64,000 nucleotides of DNA from Streptomyces cynarae (GCF_025642135.1 NZ_CP106793.1:1967001-2031000); one strand, 5' to 3'. Numbered from the stretch's first letter, positions 23,850 to 32,727 are shown. Numbers and translations: made by a program. The notes: generated from the letters alone by a model not told the origin.

Positions 23850-26090
23850 TCAGCGGGGTGCGGGGAGGGGCGCGAGCTCGACGGGCACGCCGTTGAGCAC
23901 CGCGTTGCCCGACAGCGGGTCGAGCAGACTGCCGTCGAGGAGCTGGTTGACGTTGACGCCGGGGTCGAGGGCGGCGTGGCTCATCCGGGTGCCGGGCCGG
24001 TCATGGCCCCAGCCGTGCGGAAGGCTGACGACACCGGGCCGGATGCCGTCGGTGATCTCGACGGGCGCGGTGACCTCTCCCCCGGCGCCCTTGACCCGTA
24101 CGGGAGCGCCGTCGTGGAGTCCGAGCCGCTCGGCGTCCTCGGGGTGGAGGTGCAGGGTGCAGCGGTTGGAGCCGCCGGTGAGCGCGGGCACGTTGTGCAA
24201 CCAGCTGTTGTTGGACCGCAGATGACGCCGCCCCACGAGCAGGAGCCCGTCGGCACGCTCGCTCAGCGCCTGCTTCAGGCGCGGCAGGTCGTCCGCGATG
24301 GGCCCCGGCAGCAGCTCGACCTTGCCGCTGACGGTCTTCAGCGGCTGCGGCAACCGGGGCTCGAGGGGGCCGAGGTCGATGCCGTGCGGGTGGGCGAGCA
24401 GCTTCTCGAGGGTGAGCCCGTCGGGCCGGGCGCCGAACCCGTCGCCGTACGGGCCGAGGCGCAGCATCATGTCGAGCCGCCGTTCGGGGCCGCTGTCGCC
24501 GCTGAGCTGCGCGGCAAGCTCCTTCGGGTCGCGGCCGTGGACGGGCGAGCGGGCCTCGGTGACGGCCTTGCCGAGGGTCTGGCCGATGACGAGGTCGTCG
24601 ACGGCGGAAGGCTCGGCGCCGTGCATGCCTGTCGCGGCGAGCACCAGCCGCGCGAGGATCTCGGTCTCCGCCATGCGGCCGGGCTCCAGCGGGACGGCGG
24701 CGCGGGTGTAGCGGACCTGGTTGCGCACGGCGAGGGTGTTGAAGGCGAAGTCGAAGTGCGGTGCCTGGGAGGGCGGGGGTGGCGGCAGCACGACGTGCGC
24801 GTGGCGCGAGGTCTCGTTCAGATACGGGTCGACGCTGACCATGAAGTCCAGGGAGCCGAGTGCCTTGTCGAGGCGGTCGCCGTCCGGGGCGGAGAGCACG
24901 GGATTGGCGGCGACCGCCATGACGGCGCGGATCGGACTGCCCTCGTCGGTGGCGGTGTCGATCTCCTCGGCGAGCGCGGAGATCGGCAGCTCGCCCTTGG
25001 CCTCGGGGTGCCGTCGCACCCGCGAGTGCCAGCGGCCGAGCGCGAAGCCGCGGCCGGGTCCGGCGGGCCGGGGCGTCCTGTCGGTGGCCGACAGCGGGAA
25101 GAGGGCGCCGCCGGGCCGGTCGAGGTTGCCGGTGAGGACGTTGAGGACGTCGACAAGCCAGCTGGCGAGGGTGCCGTGCGGGACGGTGCAGCTGCCGATG
25201 CGGCCGTAGACGGCGGCCGTGGGGGCGGCGGCGAGCTCCCGGGCGAGGGTGCGGATGGTGCCGGCGTCGACGTCGCACGCCGCCGCGGCGGCTTCGGGGG
25301 TGAAGTCCCCTATGGTCGCGGCCAGTTCGTCGAGTCCCTGGACATGCGGGGCGAGGTCCTTGAGGTCGACGAGCTCTTCCTCGAACAGGACCTGCGCCAT
25401 CGCCGCGAGCAGCAGCGCGTCGGTGCCGGGGCGGATCGCGACGTGGCGGTCGGCGAGCCGGGCGGTGCGGGTGCGGCGCGGGTCGATCACGGTGAGGGTG
25501 CCGCCGCGGGCCTTGAGGGCCTTGAGCCGGCCGGGGAAGTCGGGGGCGGTGCACAGACTGCCGTTGGACTCGAGGGGGTTGGCGCCGATCAGCAGCAGGT
25601 GGTCCGTGCGGTCGAGGTCGGGCACGGGGATGGCGTTCGCGTCCCCGTAGAGCAGCCCGCTCGAGACGTGCTTGGGCATCTGGTCCAGCGTGGAGGCGGT
25701 GAAGACGCTGCGGGTGCCGAGACCGGCGAGCAGGACGGGCGGGTAGAGGCCGCCGGCCATCGTGTGCACGTTGGGGTTGCCCAGGACGACACCGACGGCG
25801 TGCGGCCCGTACTGCTCGACGACCGACCGCAGCCCGAGGGCGACGGCGTCGAACGCCTCCTCCCAGGTGGCCTCGCGCAACTCCCCGTCCCGGCGCACGA
25901 GGGGCCCGCGCAGCCGGTCCGGGTCGGAGTCGGCGGCCCCGAACGAGGCGCCCTTCGGGCAGATGAACCCCTTGCTGAACACGTCATCCCGGTCGCCGCG
26001 CGCGCCGGTGACCCGGGTGTCCTCGATGGTGAGCGTCAGCCCGCAGGTGGCCTCACAGAGGGGGCAGATACGCAGGGCGGTGCGGGACAC
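23850..26090 (-). CDS. Molybdopterin-dependent oxidoreductase (formate dehydrogenase/nitrate reductase type)
   Basis: 746 residues. Cys9, Cys12, Cys16 and Cys44 form the N-terminal [4Fe-4S] motif (CPLCEATCGL and FICPKG). The bis-MGD domains follow (LLIGANPLESNGSLCTAP, VIDPRRTRTARLAD, TGNLDRPGGALFPLS), and the C-terminal dinucleotide-binding beta-barrel has RSNNSWLHNVP and VSLPHGWGHDRPGT. No selenocysteine codon is seen, and neither an iron-sulfur nor a membrane subunit gene is adjacent, so it may act as a soluble single-subunit enzyme. Substrate is not evident. GTG start with GGGAGG 5 bp upstream. A TetR-type dyad at 26139-26156 and a TetR gene lie directly upstream. Confidence 0.9.
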   Translation of the reverse strand: MSRTALRICPLCEATCGLTLTIEDTRVTGARGDRDDVFSKGFICPKGASFGAADSDPDRLRGPLVRRDGELREATWEEAFDAVALGLRSVVEQYGPHAVGVVLGNPNVHTMAGGLYPPVLLAGLGTRSVFTASTLDQMPKHVSSGLLYGDANAIPVPDLDRTDHLLLIGANPLESNGSLCTAPDFPGRLKALKARGGTLTVIDPRRTRTARLADRHVAIRPGTDALLLAAMAQVLFEEELVDLKDLAPHVQGLDELAATIGDFTPEAAAAACDVDAGTIRTLARELAAAPTAAVYGRIGSCTVPHGTLASWLVDVLNVLTGNLDRPGGALFPLSATDRTPRPAGPGRGFALGRWHSRVRRHPEAKGELPISALAEEIDTATDEGSPIRAVMAVAANPVLSAPDGDRLDKALGSLDFMVSVDPYLNETSRHAHVVLPPPPPSQAPHFDFAFNTLAVRNQVRYTRAAVPLEPGRMAETEILARLVLAATGMHGAEPSAVDDLVIGQTLGKAVTEARSPVHGRDPKELAAQLSGDSGPERRLDMMLRLGPYGDGFGARPDGLTLEKLLAHPHGIDLGPLEPRLPQPLKTVSGKVELLPGPIADDLPRLKQALSERADGLLLVGRRHLRSNNSWLHNVPALTGGSNRCTLHLHPEDAERLGLHDGAPVRVKGAGGEVTAPVEITDGIRPGVVSLPHGWGHDRPGTRMSHAALDPGVNVNQLLDGSLLDPLSGNAVLNGVPVELAPLPAPR

Positions 26091-26138
26091 GGGTCCTCCC
26101 GGTGGGACGGCGACGAGGATGGCGCACGAACACGGCGA

Positions 26139-26156
26139 GCATACCGACCGGTATGC
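26139..26156. promoter_or_regulatory. Putative TetR operator GCATACCGACCGGTATGC
   Basis: Palindromic at 16 of 18 positions, 49 bp upstream of the molybdopterin oxidoreductase start. It shares ATACCGACCGGT with the 280-297 site 26 kb away, so either two TetR paralogues read similar operators or one regulator reaches this gene. The TetR ending at 26215 is the nearest candidate. Confidence 0.6.
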
Positions 26157-26214
26157 ATGCTGGGGAGCCCCCGGACCGCACGGTGACTCCCGCCACAGCG
26201 CACCACGCGCCCGG

Positions 26215-26838
26215 CTAGTCGAGCGCCCTGGCCAGGTACGCCCGCAGCAGCTCCCGCATCTCCGCGATGATCTTCTCGTCTCCCTCCGCGGACACCCGGA
26301 AGGCCAGGTGGACCAGGGTGTCCGCGGTTTCCACCGCGATCAGCAGCGTGCGGCGCAGGGCCTCGTCCGGTTCTCGGCCGAGGTACGCCGACAGCAGTTC
26401 GGTCAGCCGGTCGGCGACGCGGTGGTTCGGTTCGGCGTGACGGGCGCCGACCGGGATCTGGTTGCCGAAGTCGACGAGGGAGAACCCGGGTGCCGTGCGC
26501 TTCATGTCCAGGTACTCGTCGAGCATGGCGTCCATGGCGGTGCGCCAGCCGCCCTCGCCCTGCGCCTCGGTCAGGCGGTCGGCGACACGCTCGGTGTAGC
26601 GCTCCAGGTTCCGTTCGGCCAGGGCGTCGACCATGGCCCGCTTGTTGCCGAAGAAGCGGTAGACGGAGCCTATGGGGACGCCCGCGCGCAGGGCCACCCC
26701 CCGGGTGCTGAGGGCGTCGTAACCGACCTCGTCGAGCAGGTCGGCGCAGGCGTCGAGGATTCTGGTCAGTCGTTCGGCGCTACGGCGCTGGACGGGCGCG
26801 CGGCGCAGCGATGTCGCTTGGGGCACGGGCTTCATCAT
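26215..26838 (-). CDS. TetR-family regulator
   Basis: 207 residues. The helix-turn-helix reads RILDACADLLDEVGYDALST then RGVALRAGVPIGSVYRFFGN, with a basic N-terminal arm (SLRRAPVQRRSAERL) and a helical ligand domain containing RRTLLIAVETADTLVHLAFR. The start may be ATG at 26838 or the next codon. It lies upstream of the molybdopterin oxidoreductase on the same strand; 124 bp separate them and hold the palindrome 26139-26156. Repression of that gene is the simplest model. Ligand unknown. Confidence 0.88.
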   Translation of the reverse strand: MMKPVPQATSLRRAPVQRRSAERLTRILDACADLLDEVGYDALSTRGVALRAGVPIGSVYRFFGNKRAMVDALAERNLERYTERVADRLTEAQGEGGWRTAMDAMLDEYLDMKRTAPGFSLVDFGNQIPVGARHAEPNHRVADRLTELLSAYLGREPDEALRRTLLIAVETADTLVHLAFRVSAEGDEKIIAEMRELLRAYLARALD

Positions 26839-26919
26839 GCCTTTCCGACGGGTGCAGGTGAACCTCGCTTCTCTGTACGGGAATCGGTGGCCTCTGCACT
26901 CATCGGGCGTGCGCGGAGT

Positions 26920-27537
26920 TCATCCCGTGCTCGCGGGGCTCGGCGTCTCCTCCGTGCCGGACGCCGGGCTCGGCGTCTCCTCCGTCCCGGACGCCGGGTT
27001 CGGGGTTTCCTCCGTCCCGGACACCGGGCTCGGCGTCTCGTCCGTCCCGGACGCCGTGATGTCCGCCGTGCTCTCCACCGGCTTGCCGTCCACCGCCCAG
27101 ACCGTCTGGTCGTCCGCGTACAGCCGGGCCGTGACGTGGTGTGTGCCGCGCGGGACCAGCCGGCCGGGCAGGCGGTAGTCGCGGGTGCGCAGCCGGGTGA
27201 GGGCGTGGCCGTCCAGGTAGAGCCGGGCCGTGCCGCGGCCCGCCACGGCCACCGGGCGCACACCCGGAGGGGAGAAGCGGAAGCGGCGGACCGTCAGCCG
27301 GACGTCCCAGGCGCCACCCGAGGCCGGCTGCACCTCGATCGCCACCTGGGGCGCGTCCTTCTTGCCGATCTCACGGTAGTGCCGCCCTTCCTCGTCCGTG
27401 CCGTCCAGTACCTTGCCCACCGGCGAGGTCGACACCTCGCCCTTCCGCTCGTGCGCCTCGCTGGAGGCGCAGCCCGCCGAGCCGCCGAGCAGGGCACCCA
27501 CCGCGAGCGCGACGAGCAGTCCGCGCGTCCACGACAT
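26920..27537 (-). CDS. Secreted lipoprotein with repeat tail
   Basis: 205 residues. A lipoprotein signal peptide (RGLLVALAVGALLGGSAGC, lipobox SAGC, Cys23 lipidated) leads to a beta-rich domain of about 130 residues (APQVAIEVQPASGGAWDVRL, RGTARLYLDGHALTRLRTRD, HHVTARLYADDQTVWAVDGK), which looks like a small all-beta carbohydrate- or copper-protein-like fold; I do not recognise a named family. The C-terminus is four near-identical decapeptides of the type GTEETPSPAS, encoded by 30-bp DNA repeats. ATG at 27537. Extracellular, membrane-anchored; function unknown. Confidence 0.78.
   Translation of the reverse strand: MSWTRGLLVALAVGALLGGSAGCASSEAHERKGEVSTSPVGKVLDGTDEEGRHYREIGKKDAPQVAIEVQPASGGAWDVRLTVRRFRFSPPGVRPVAVAGRGTARLYLDGHALTRLRTRDYRLPGRLVPRGTHHVTARLYADDQTVWAVDGKPVESTADITASGTDETPSPVSGTEETPNPASGTEETPSPASGTEETPSPASTG
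26941..27060. repeat. Four 30-bp tandem repeats in the lipoprotein gene
   Basis: Units 26941-26970, 26971-27000, 27001-27030 and 27031-27060 share CGGCGTCTCCTCCGTCCCGG with a few substitutions. The unit is a multiple of three, so copy number can change without frameshift; it encodes the Pro/Thr/Glu-rich tail. Confidence 0.92.
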
Positions 27538-27677
27538 GCCGGAGAGCGTATTGCGCCCTCCCGGACGGCCGGATCCCCCTGAAGTCGGGTTCTCATGTCC
27601 CCCGCCAGTCGCACTCGGCCTCCACCCGTTTCTCCACCTCCGCTCCACGCCCTTCCCCCTTGCGCACCCGTCCGCCG

Positions 27678-27701
27678 AATCCTACGGTGATGCATAGGAA
27701 T
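27678..27701. promoter_or_regulatory. Imperfect inverted repeat before hmgA
   Basis: AATCCTA (27678-27684) and TAGGAAT (27695-27701) are complementary except for one base and lie 19 bp before the hmgA start. It is a possible operator for the GntR encoded directly downstream; no second copy was found. Confidence 0.3.
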
Positions 27702-27720
27702 CAGCGACGAGGGAGCGGCG

Positions 27721-29040
27721 ATGAGCGGGGACGCGAGGAAGATCGCGGAGGGGCTGTCCTATCTCTGCGGGTTCGGCAACGAGCACAGCTCGGAGGCGGT
27801 TCCGGGCGCCCTGCCCGAGGGCCGCAACTCACCGCAGCGCGCCCCGCTCGGACTGTACGCGGAGCAGCTGAGCGGTACGGCGTTCACCGAGCCGAGGGCG
27901 CACAACCGCCGCTCGTGGCTGTACCGGATCCGCCCCTCGGCTGCGCACCCCGCGTTCACCCGCGCGGACAACGGCGCCATCCGTACGGCACCCTTCACCG
28001 AGTCGGTGCCCGACCCGAACCGGCTGCGGTGGAACCCGCTGCCCGAGCCGCCGCCGGGAACCGACTTCCTGGCCGGCCTGTGGACCCTCGGGGGCAACGG
28101 GGACGCCACCCAGCGCTCCGGCATGGCCGTGCACCTGTACCACGCCAACGCCTCCATGGACCGCGTCTTCAGCGACGCCGACGGTGAACTGCTGATCGTC
28201 CCGGAGCGTGGCGGACTGCTGCTGCACACCGAGTTCGGGATGCTGCACCTGGAGCCCGCCCATGTGGCGCTGATCCCGCGCGGGGTGCGCTTCCGTGTGG
28301 AGCTGCTTGACGAGTCGGCCCGCGGATACGTCTGCGAGAACTACGGCGCACCCTTCCGTCTCCCCGATCTCGGCCCGATCGGCGCCAACGGCCTCGCGAA
28401 CGCCCGGGACTTCCGGGCGCCCGTCGCCGCCTACGAGGACGTCGACGGTCCGGTGGAGGTGGTGAACAAGTTCTGCGGCAACCTCTGGACGGCCACCTAC
28501 GGCCACTCGCCGCTCGACGTCGTCGCCTGGCACGGCAACCATGTGCCGTACATCTACGATCTGCGCCGTTTCAATGTGCTCGGGACCATCTCGTACGACC
28601 ACCCGGACCCGTCCATCTTCACGGTGCTCACGTCCCCGTCCGACACCCCCGGACTGGCGGGCGTCGACTTCGTGGTCTTCGCGCCGCGCTGGCTGGTGGG
28701 CGAGGACACGTTCCGGCCGCCGTACTTCCACCGGAACGTGATGAGCGAGTACATGGGCCTGATCGAGGGCGCCTACGACGCGAAAGCCGAGGGCTTCGTG
28801 CCGGGCGGCGGCTCGCTGCACAACATGATGTCGGCCCACGGCCCGGACCGCGAGACGTTCGAGAGGGCGAGCGCGGCCGAGCTCGGGCCGCAGAAGATCG
28901 ACGACGGTCTGGCGTTCATGTTCGAGACGCGCTGGCCGGTGACCCTCACCCCGCAGGCCGCCCGGGCCGAGCACCTGCAACACGGGTACGACGACGTGTG
29001 GCAGGGCCTCGAACGCCACTTCCGCTCGCCCTTGCACTGA
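27721..29040 (+). CDS. hmgA: Homogentisate 1,2-dioxygenase
   Basis: 439 residues, full length for the family. It opens the homogentisate ring to maleylacetoacetate in tyrosine/phenylalanine catabolism using Fe(II). Characteristic segments are [20 protein letters not shown] at the N-terminus, [26 protein letters not shown] and [20 protein letters not shown] with iron ligands His337 and Glu343. GGGAG precedes the ATG. A GntR regulator follows 26 bp downstream, probably co-transcribed. Fumarylacetoacetase and 4-hydroxyphenylpyruvate dioxygenase are not in the window. Loss of this enzyme in actinomycetes leads to melanin-like pigment from homogentisate (general knowledge). Confidence 0.97.
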   Translation: MSGDARKIAEGLSYLCGFGNEHSSEAVPGALPEGRNSPQRAPLGLYAEQLSGTAFTEPRAHNRRSWLYRIRPSAAHPAFTRADNGAIRTAPFTESVPDPNRLRWNPLPEPPPGTDFLAGLWTLGGNGDATQRSGMAVHLYHANASMDRVFSDADGELLIVPERGGLLLHTEFGMLHLEPAHVALIPRGVRFRVELLDESARGYVCENYGAPFRLPDLGPIGANGLANARDFRAPVAAYEDVDGPVEVVNKFCGNLWTATYGHSPLDVVAWHGNHVPYIYDLRRFNVLGTISYDHPDPSIFTVLTSPSDTPGLAGVDFVVFAPRWLVGEDTFRPPYFHRNVMSEYMGLIEGAYDAKAEGFVPGGGSLHNMMSAHGPDRETFERASAAELGPQKIDDGLAFMFETRWPVTLTPQAARAEHLQHGYDDVWQGLERHFRSPLH

Positions 29041-29066
29041 GGACCCCCTACCGGTACGGATGGCCC

Positions 29067-29816
29067 GTGACCTCCTTCGCCCCGGACTCGATCGTCCTGA
29101 ACCGCAAGCTGCCGCTCTGGTACCAGGTGTCGCAGTCGCTGCGTGCCTCGATACTCGGCCGCGCGCCCGGGGATCCGCTGCGCCTGCCCACCGAGGAGCA
29201 GCTTGCGGGGCACTACGGGGTCAGCGTGCTGACCATGCGGCAGGCGCTGAAGGAACTGGAGGACGAGGGCCTCATCACGCGCCACCGCCGGCGCGGCACG
29301 TTCATCGAGCCCAGCGCGCAAAGGGGCGCCCCGGTGCGGCTGCTGGGCTCGGTTGACGCGATCGTCGCCCAGCAGTCCGGTATGGCGACGGAACTGCTCG
29401 ACCACGGCGTGCACCCGGTGCCGGGCGAACTCGCCGAGCACTTCCCGGATCTGGCCGAGGTGGCGACGTACCACCGGCTGCGCAGCGACGAGAAGACGGG
29501 TGAGCCGACCAACCACGCCCGCAACTACGTACGCCCCGAACTGGCCGAGCGCATCGACCTGGACGACCTGGTGCGCTGGCCGATGACCAAGGTGCTGCGG
29601 GACGTCGTGGGAGCGGACATCAGCCGCATCACGGACACCGTGGAGGCCCGGCTCGCGGACCCGGAGACGGCCCAGCTGCTCCAAGTCCCGCTGCTCAGCC
29701 CGATCCTGCACTACACGGGGGTGACCTACGACGGCGACGGGCGCGCGCTGGACGTGGCCGTCATCCACTACCGGGGGGACCGTTTCTCCTTCACGGTCAC
29801 CCTCGAGGCCACCTGA
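29067..29816 (+). CDS. GntR/HutC-family regulator (UTRA domain)
   Basis: 249 residues. The winged helix is LPLWYQVSQSLRASILGRAP, LPTEEQLAGHYGVSVLTMRQ and LKELEDEGLITRHRRRGTFI. The C-terminal domain fits the UTRA ligand fold (LLQVPLLSPILHYTGVTYDG, ALDVAVIHYRGDRFSF). The GTG start at 29067 gives the usual short pre-domain segment. It follows hmgA by 26 bp; control of tyrosine breakdown, with homogentisate or a related acid as ligand, is inferred. Confidence 0.9.
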   Translation: MTSFAPDSIVLNRKLPLWYQVSQSLRASILGRAPGDPLRLPTEEQLAGHYGVSVLTMRQALKELEDEGLITRHRRRGTFIEPSAQRGAPVRLLGSVDAIVAQQSGMATELLDHGVHPVPGELAEHFPDLAEVATYHRLRSDEKTGEPTNHARNYVRPELAERIDLDDLVRWPMTKVLRDVVGADISRITDTVEARLADPETAQLLQVPLLSPILHYTGVTYDGDGRALDVAVIHYRGDRFSFTVTLEAT

Positions 29817-29828
29817 CCACGTCGTACG

Positions 29829-30989
29829 ATGCCCAGCGTGACGCACGACGACGCTCCGCTGCTCGCGGACCTCATGCCGTGGTCCGTCGCACCCCTGCGG
29901 CCGGGCCGTGCCTGGCCCTCGGCGCCGGACGCGGCATCCCTCAAGGCCCGCTGGGACGCCCTGATGAAGGCCGACGGCCCCGACCGGGAGGCCTTGTTCG
30001 AGCCGACGCGCACGCGCACCCTGCACTCTGCGGTCGGCCGGCTGCCCGGCCAGACGAGCGGCACGGAGAAGCTGTCGCGCGCGTCGGGACCCTGTTCGGA
30101 GCCGATACGCGTCCTGCTGGCCCCCTTCGACGAGCAGTGGCTGATCCCCGACCACCGCCTGATCGACACCGCGCGGCCGGAGCTGTGGCGAGTGGCGGAC
30201 GAGCACCAGATCTTCGCCGTGGAGACGGCCACGGACGCGGGCGGCCCCCTCCTGCTCGCGACGTCACTCCTGCCGCTGGCCCGCCCCGGCCGCATCCGCC
30301 CGCTGTACCGCCGCCCCGGGGCCGGGGAACCCAACCTGGCCCCCGGCCTCCTGGAACACCTGGCGTCCCGCCTCGGCCACTCCCCCACCCCCGTGGACGT
30401 CCTGGCCTGGATCATCGCGACAGTGCGCCCCGGTCTCACCGTCCCCCTCACCGCGGACCCCGATCTGTGGACGCGGGGCGTCGAGCTGGGCCGCCGCATG
30501 CTGTGGCTGATGCGCCGCGACGGCGACCGCCCGAAGCTCCCCGGTGGGCGCCGCCCCTACGTCCGCGCCCCGCTCCCCTCCCGGCCCCTGACCCTCCACT
30601 ACGACCGCGACGAGGAGGCCCTGCACGTCGACGAGGGCCGCATCGCCCCGGTACCGCCTCCGGCCTGGGACTTCGAGGTGGCCGGTGTCCGGGTGCTGGA
30701 ACAGTGGTTCTCCGCCCGTACGGCGCAGGGAGAGCCGGGCGCGCTGACGGCGATCCGCCCGGCGACCTGGCCGCAGAACTGGACGTCGGAGCTGCTGGAA
30801 CTGATCACGATCCTGGCCCTGCTGGCGGAAGTACGGCCGCGGCAGGCACAGTTGAACGTCACGGCGCCCATCACGGCCACCGAACTGCGCGAGGCGGGGC
30901 TGCTGCCGGTACCGGGGGCGGCCCGCCGCCCGGCCTCCGTGCTGGACCACCACGAGGAGGGCCCGGAGGGGCAGTTCGCGCTGATCTAG
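29829..30989 (+). CDS. Stand-alone type ISP C-terminal-domain-like protein
   Basis: 386 residues. The sequence (e.g. DEQWLIPDHRLIDTARPELW, PGRIRPLYRRPGAGEPNLAP, PATWPQNWTSELLELITILA) resembles the proteins annotated in Streptomyces as type ISP restriction/modification enzyme, that is, the C-terminal target-recognition-like region of LlaBIII-type enzymes. No nuclease, helicase or methyltransferase motifs (no DPPY/NPPF, no Walker A) are present, so it cannot be a complete restriction enzyme. It follows the GntR by 12 bp but is otherwise uncoupled to phage-defence genes. It may be a domesticated domain with another role. Recognition rests on memory of the family. Confidence 0.6.
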   Translation: MPSVTHDDAPLLADLMPWSVAPLRPGRAWPSAPDAASLKARWDALMKADGPDREALFEPTRTRTLHSAVGRLPGQTSGTEKLSRASGPCSEPIRVLLAPFDEQWLIPDHRLIDTARPELWRVADEHQIFAVETATDAGGPLLLATSLLPLARPGRIRPLYRRPGAGEPNLAPGLLEHLASRLGHSPTPVDVLAWIIATVRPGLTVPLTADPDLWTRGVELGRRMLWLMRRDGDRPKLPGGRRPYVRAPLPSRPLTLHYDRDEEALHVDEGRIAPVPPPAWDFEVAGVRVLEQWFSARTAQGEPGALTAIRPATWPQNWTSELLELITILALLAEVRPRQAQLNVTAPITATELREAGLLPVPGAARRPASVLDHHEEGPEGQFALI

Positions 30990-30996
30990 TGCTGCT

Positions 30997-31719
30997 TCAG
31001 TGCCGGTTCCCGGCCGGATCGAAGGCGTCGAGAACCCTTCCCAGCGTCCGCTCGAACGCGGCTTCCAGATCGACGGGTTCGGCATACTCGGCGAGGGCCG
31101 CCGCCGTCCGCGGATAGGCGCCGCTCGCCAACTGCGCCCCGAGGTAGGCTGCCCGCACCGCATGCTCCTGTTCCGCCGACCACGGCAGTGACCGGGTGCG
31201 TTCCGCGGTGGACAGCTCGGTCCCCGCGTGCATGGTCACGACGGCGTTGATCATCGCGATCAGCTCCATCTTCGTGCCGGAGGGCACCGCGACCGGGTCC
31301 AGGCAGACCAGGCAGTGTTCCAGGTAGCGCAGGACGTTCGGACTGAACCCGTACACCGGGGACATCAGGCCCGGCAGCCAGGGATGGCGGTGCATCAGCG
31401 CACGGGTCTGGTGGGCGACCCTCAGCATGTCCGCGCGCCAGTCCCCCGACGGCTCCCACAGCTCGTGCTCGCCACTGACTGCGTCCATCATCAGCTCGTA
31501 CAGGTCCTCCTTGCGGGGGACGTAGTTGTACAGCGACATCGTGCCGCAGCCCAGTTCCGCGGCGACGCGCCGCATCGAGACCGCGTCCAGCCCCTCGGCG
31601 TCCGCGATCCGCACGGCGGCGGCCGCGATGTCGGCCCGGCTGTACCCGGGCTTGGGCCCTCGGCCGGTTCGCTCGGGGCGCGCCCAGATCACTTCGGGTT
31701 CGGCCGCTCGGCCCGCCAT
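30997..31719 (-). CDS. TetR-family regulator (TetR_C type) of the adjacent ABC exporter
   Basis: 240 residues. The helix-turn-helix is RIADAEGLDAVSMRRVAAEL then GCGTMSLYNYVPRKEDLYEL, preceded by a basic arm (RTGRGPKPGYSRADI). The ligand domain has WRADMLRVAHQTRALMHRHP, characteristic of the tetracycline-repressor-like C-terminal family that responds to antibiotics. It is divergent from the DrrAB-like ABC transporter; two matching palindromes (31744-31766, 31788-31809) occupy the shared promoter and the start of the ABC gene. Model: antibiotic-inducible derepression of efflux. Confidence 0.92.
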   Translation of the reverse strand: MAGRAAEPEVIWARPERTGRGPKPGYSRADIAAAAVRIADAEGLDAVSMRRVAAELGCGTMSLYNYVPRKEDLYELMMDAVSGEHELWEPSGDWRADMLRVAHQTRALMHRHPWLPGLMSPVYGFSPNVLRYLEHCLVCLDPVAVPSGTKMELIAMINAVVTMHAGTELSTAERTRSLPWSAEQEHAVRAAYLGAQLASGAYPRTAAALAEYAEPVDLEAAFERTLGRVLDAFDPAGNRH

Positions 31720-31743
31720 CGGTCATCACCTCGACCACCATCC

Positions 31744-31766
31744 TAGTTACGTACACCGTACGTAGT
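31744..31766. promoter_or_regulatory. TetR operator, copy A (TACGTAC-ACC-GTACGTA core)
   Basis: The 7-bp arms 31748-31754 and 31758-31764 are perfect. It lies 25 bp upstream of the TetR start and 17 bp upstream of the ABC gene start, so it can shut both promoters. Confidence 0.8.
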
Positions 31767-31782
31767 GCGCTATGGTCAACCC

Positions 31783-32727
31783 ATGACTACTACGTACGCT
31801 GTACTTAGTGAGGGGCTGGAGAAACACTTCGGTGAGGTCCATGCCGTCCGTGGACTGGATCTCGCGGTGGCGCAGGGCACGGTCTGCGGGCTGCTCGGCC
31901 CCAACGGCGCGGGCAAGACCACGGCCGTCCGGCTGCTGACCACCCTGCTGCGCCCGGACGCCGGGTCGGCCCGGGTCGCGGGCCACGACCTGCTGCGGGA
32001 GCCGGACGCCGTGCGCCGGCGGATCGCCGTCACCGGGCAGTACGCGTCGCTGGACGGCGACCTCACCGGACGTCAGAACCTGCGGCTCTTCGCCCGCCTG
32101 CACCGGGTGCGGGGGCCGGCCGAGCGGGCCGGCGAGCTCCTGGAGCGCTTCGGTCTGACCGAGGCGGCAGACCGGCCCGTGTCGACGTACTCGGGTGGCA
32201 TGCGGCGCCGTCTCGACCTGGCCGCGAGCCTCGTCCACCGCCCCGACGTGCTGTTCCTCGACGAGCCCACCACCGGTCTCGACCCGGCCGGCCGCAACCG
32301 CATGTGGGAGGCCGTACGCGCGCTGAAGGAGCAGGGCACGACCGTGCTGCTGACGACGCAGTACCTGGAGGAGGCCGATCACCTGGCCGACGACATCGCC
32401 CTGGTGGACCGGGGCCGGATCGCGCACACCGGCTCCCCCGCGCACCTCAAGGCACTCATCGGCTCCTACGCCGAGGTCGTCGTCGCCCACCGGGACGACC
32501 TGACGAAGGCCGCCGGCGTCCTCGACCACCTCACCGGCGCGGAGCCGTCGTTCGACCACGACCGGGGCGCCGTCGGCGCCGTCACCACCGACCCGACCCT
32601 CACCCTTCCGCGCCTCGTGCGCGAACTCGACGCGGCGGGCGTGCCGCTGCTCGACGCGAGTCTGCGCCCGCCGACTCTCGACGACGTCTTCCTCCGTCTC
32701 ACGACCGGCAAGGAGCTGGTGGCATGA
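31783..32727 (+). CDS. DrrA-like ABC transporter ATP-binding protein
   Basis: 314 residues. Walker A GPNGAGKTT, signature YSGGMRRRLDLA, Walker B VLFLDEPTTGLD and the C-terminal extension EVVVAHRDDLTKAAGVLD / LPRLVRELDAAGVPLLDASL mark the daunorubicin-resistance (DrrA) type. ATG at 31783 gives MTTTYAVLSEGL; an upstream in-frame GTG at 31765 exists. No clear ribosome site precedes it, so it may be leaderless. It forms an exporter with the permease encoded by the overlapping next gene (ATGA). Drug or lipid export is inferred. Codons 2-9 contain operator copy B. Confidence 0.93.
   Translation: MTTTYAVLSEGLEKHFGEVHAVRGLDLAVAQGTVCGLLGPNGAGKTTAVRLLTTLLRPDAGSARVAGHDLLREPDAVRRRIAVTGQYASLDGDLTGRQNLRLFARLHRVRGPAERAGELLERFGLTEAADRPVSTYSGGMRRRLDLAASLVHRPDVLFLDEPTTGLDPAGRNRMWEAVRALKEQGTTVLLTTQYLEEADHLADDIALVDRGRIAHTGSPAHLKALIGSYAEVVVAHRDDLTKAAGVLDHLTGAEPSFDHDRGAVGAVTTDPTLTLPRLVRELDAAGVPLLDASLRPPTLDDVFLRLTTGKELVA
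31788..31809. promoter_or_regulatory. TetR operator, copy B, inside the ABC gene's first codons
   Basis: TACGTAC-GCT-GTACTTA (31791-31807) repeats copy A with one arm mismatch; centres are 43 bp apart, about four helical turns. An operator inside the coding start would block transcription elongation or a leaderless start. Confidence 0.7.

Noticed and set aside
26941..27060. Tandem repeats considered as a CRISPR array
   Set aside because: Units are contiguous with no spacers and lie inside a coding sequence.
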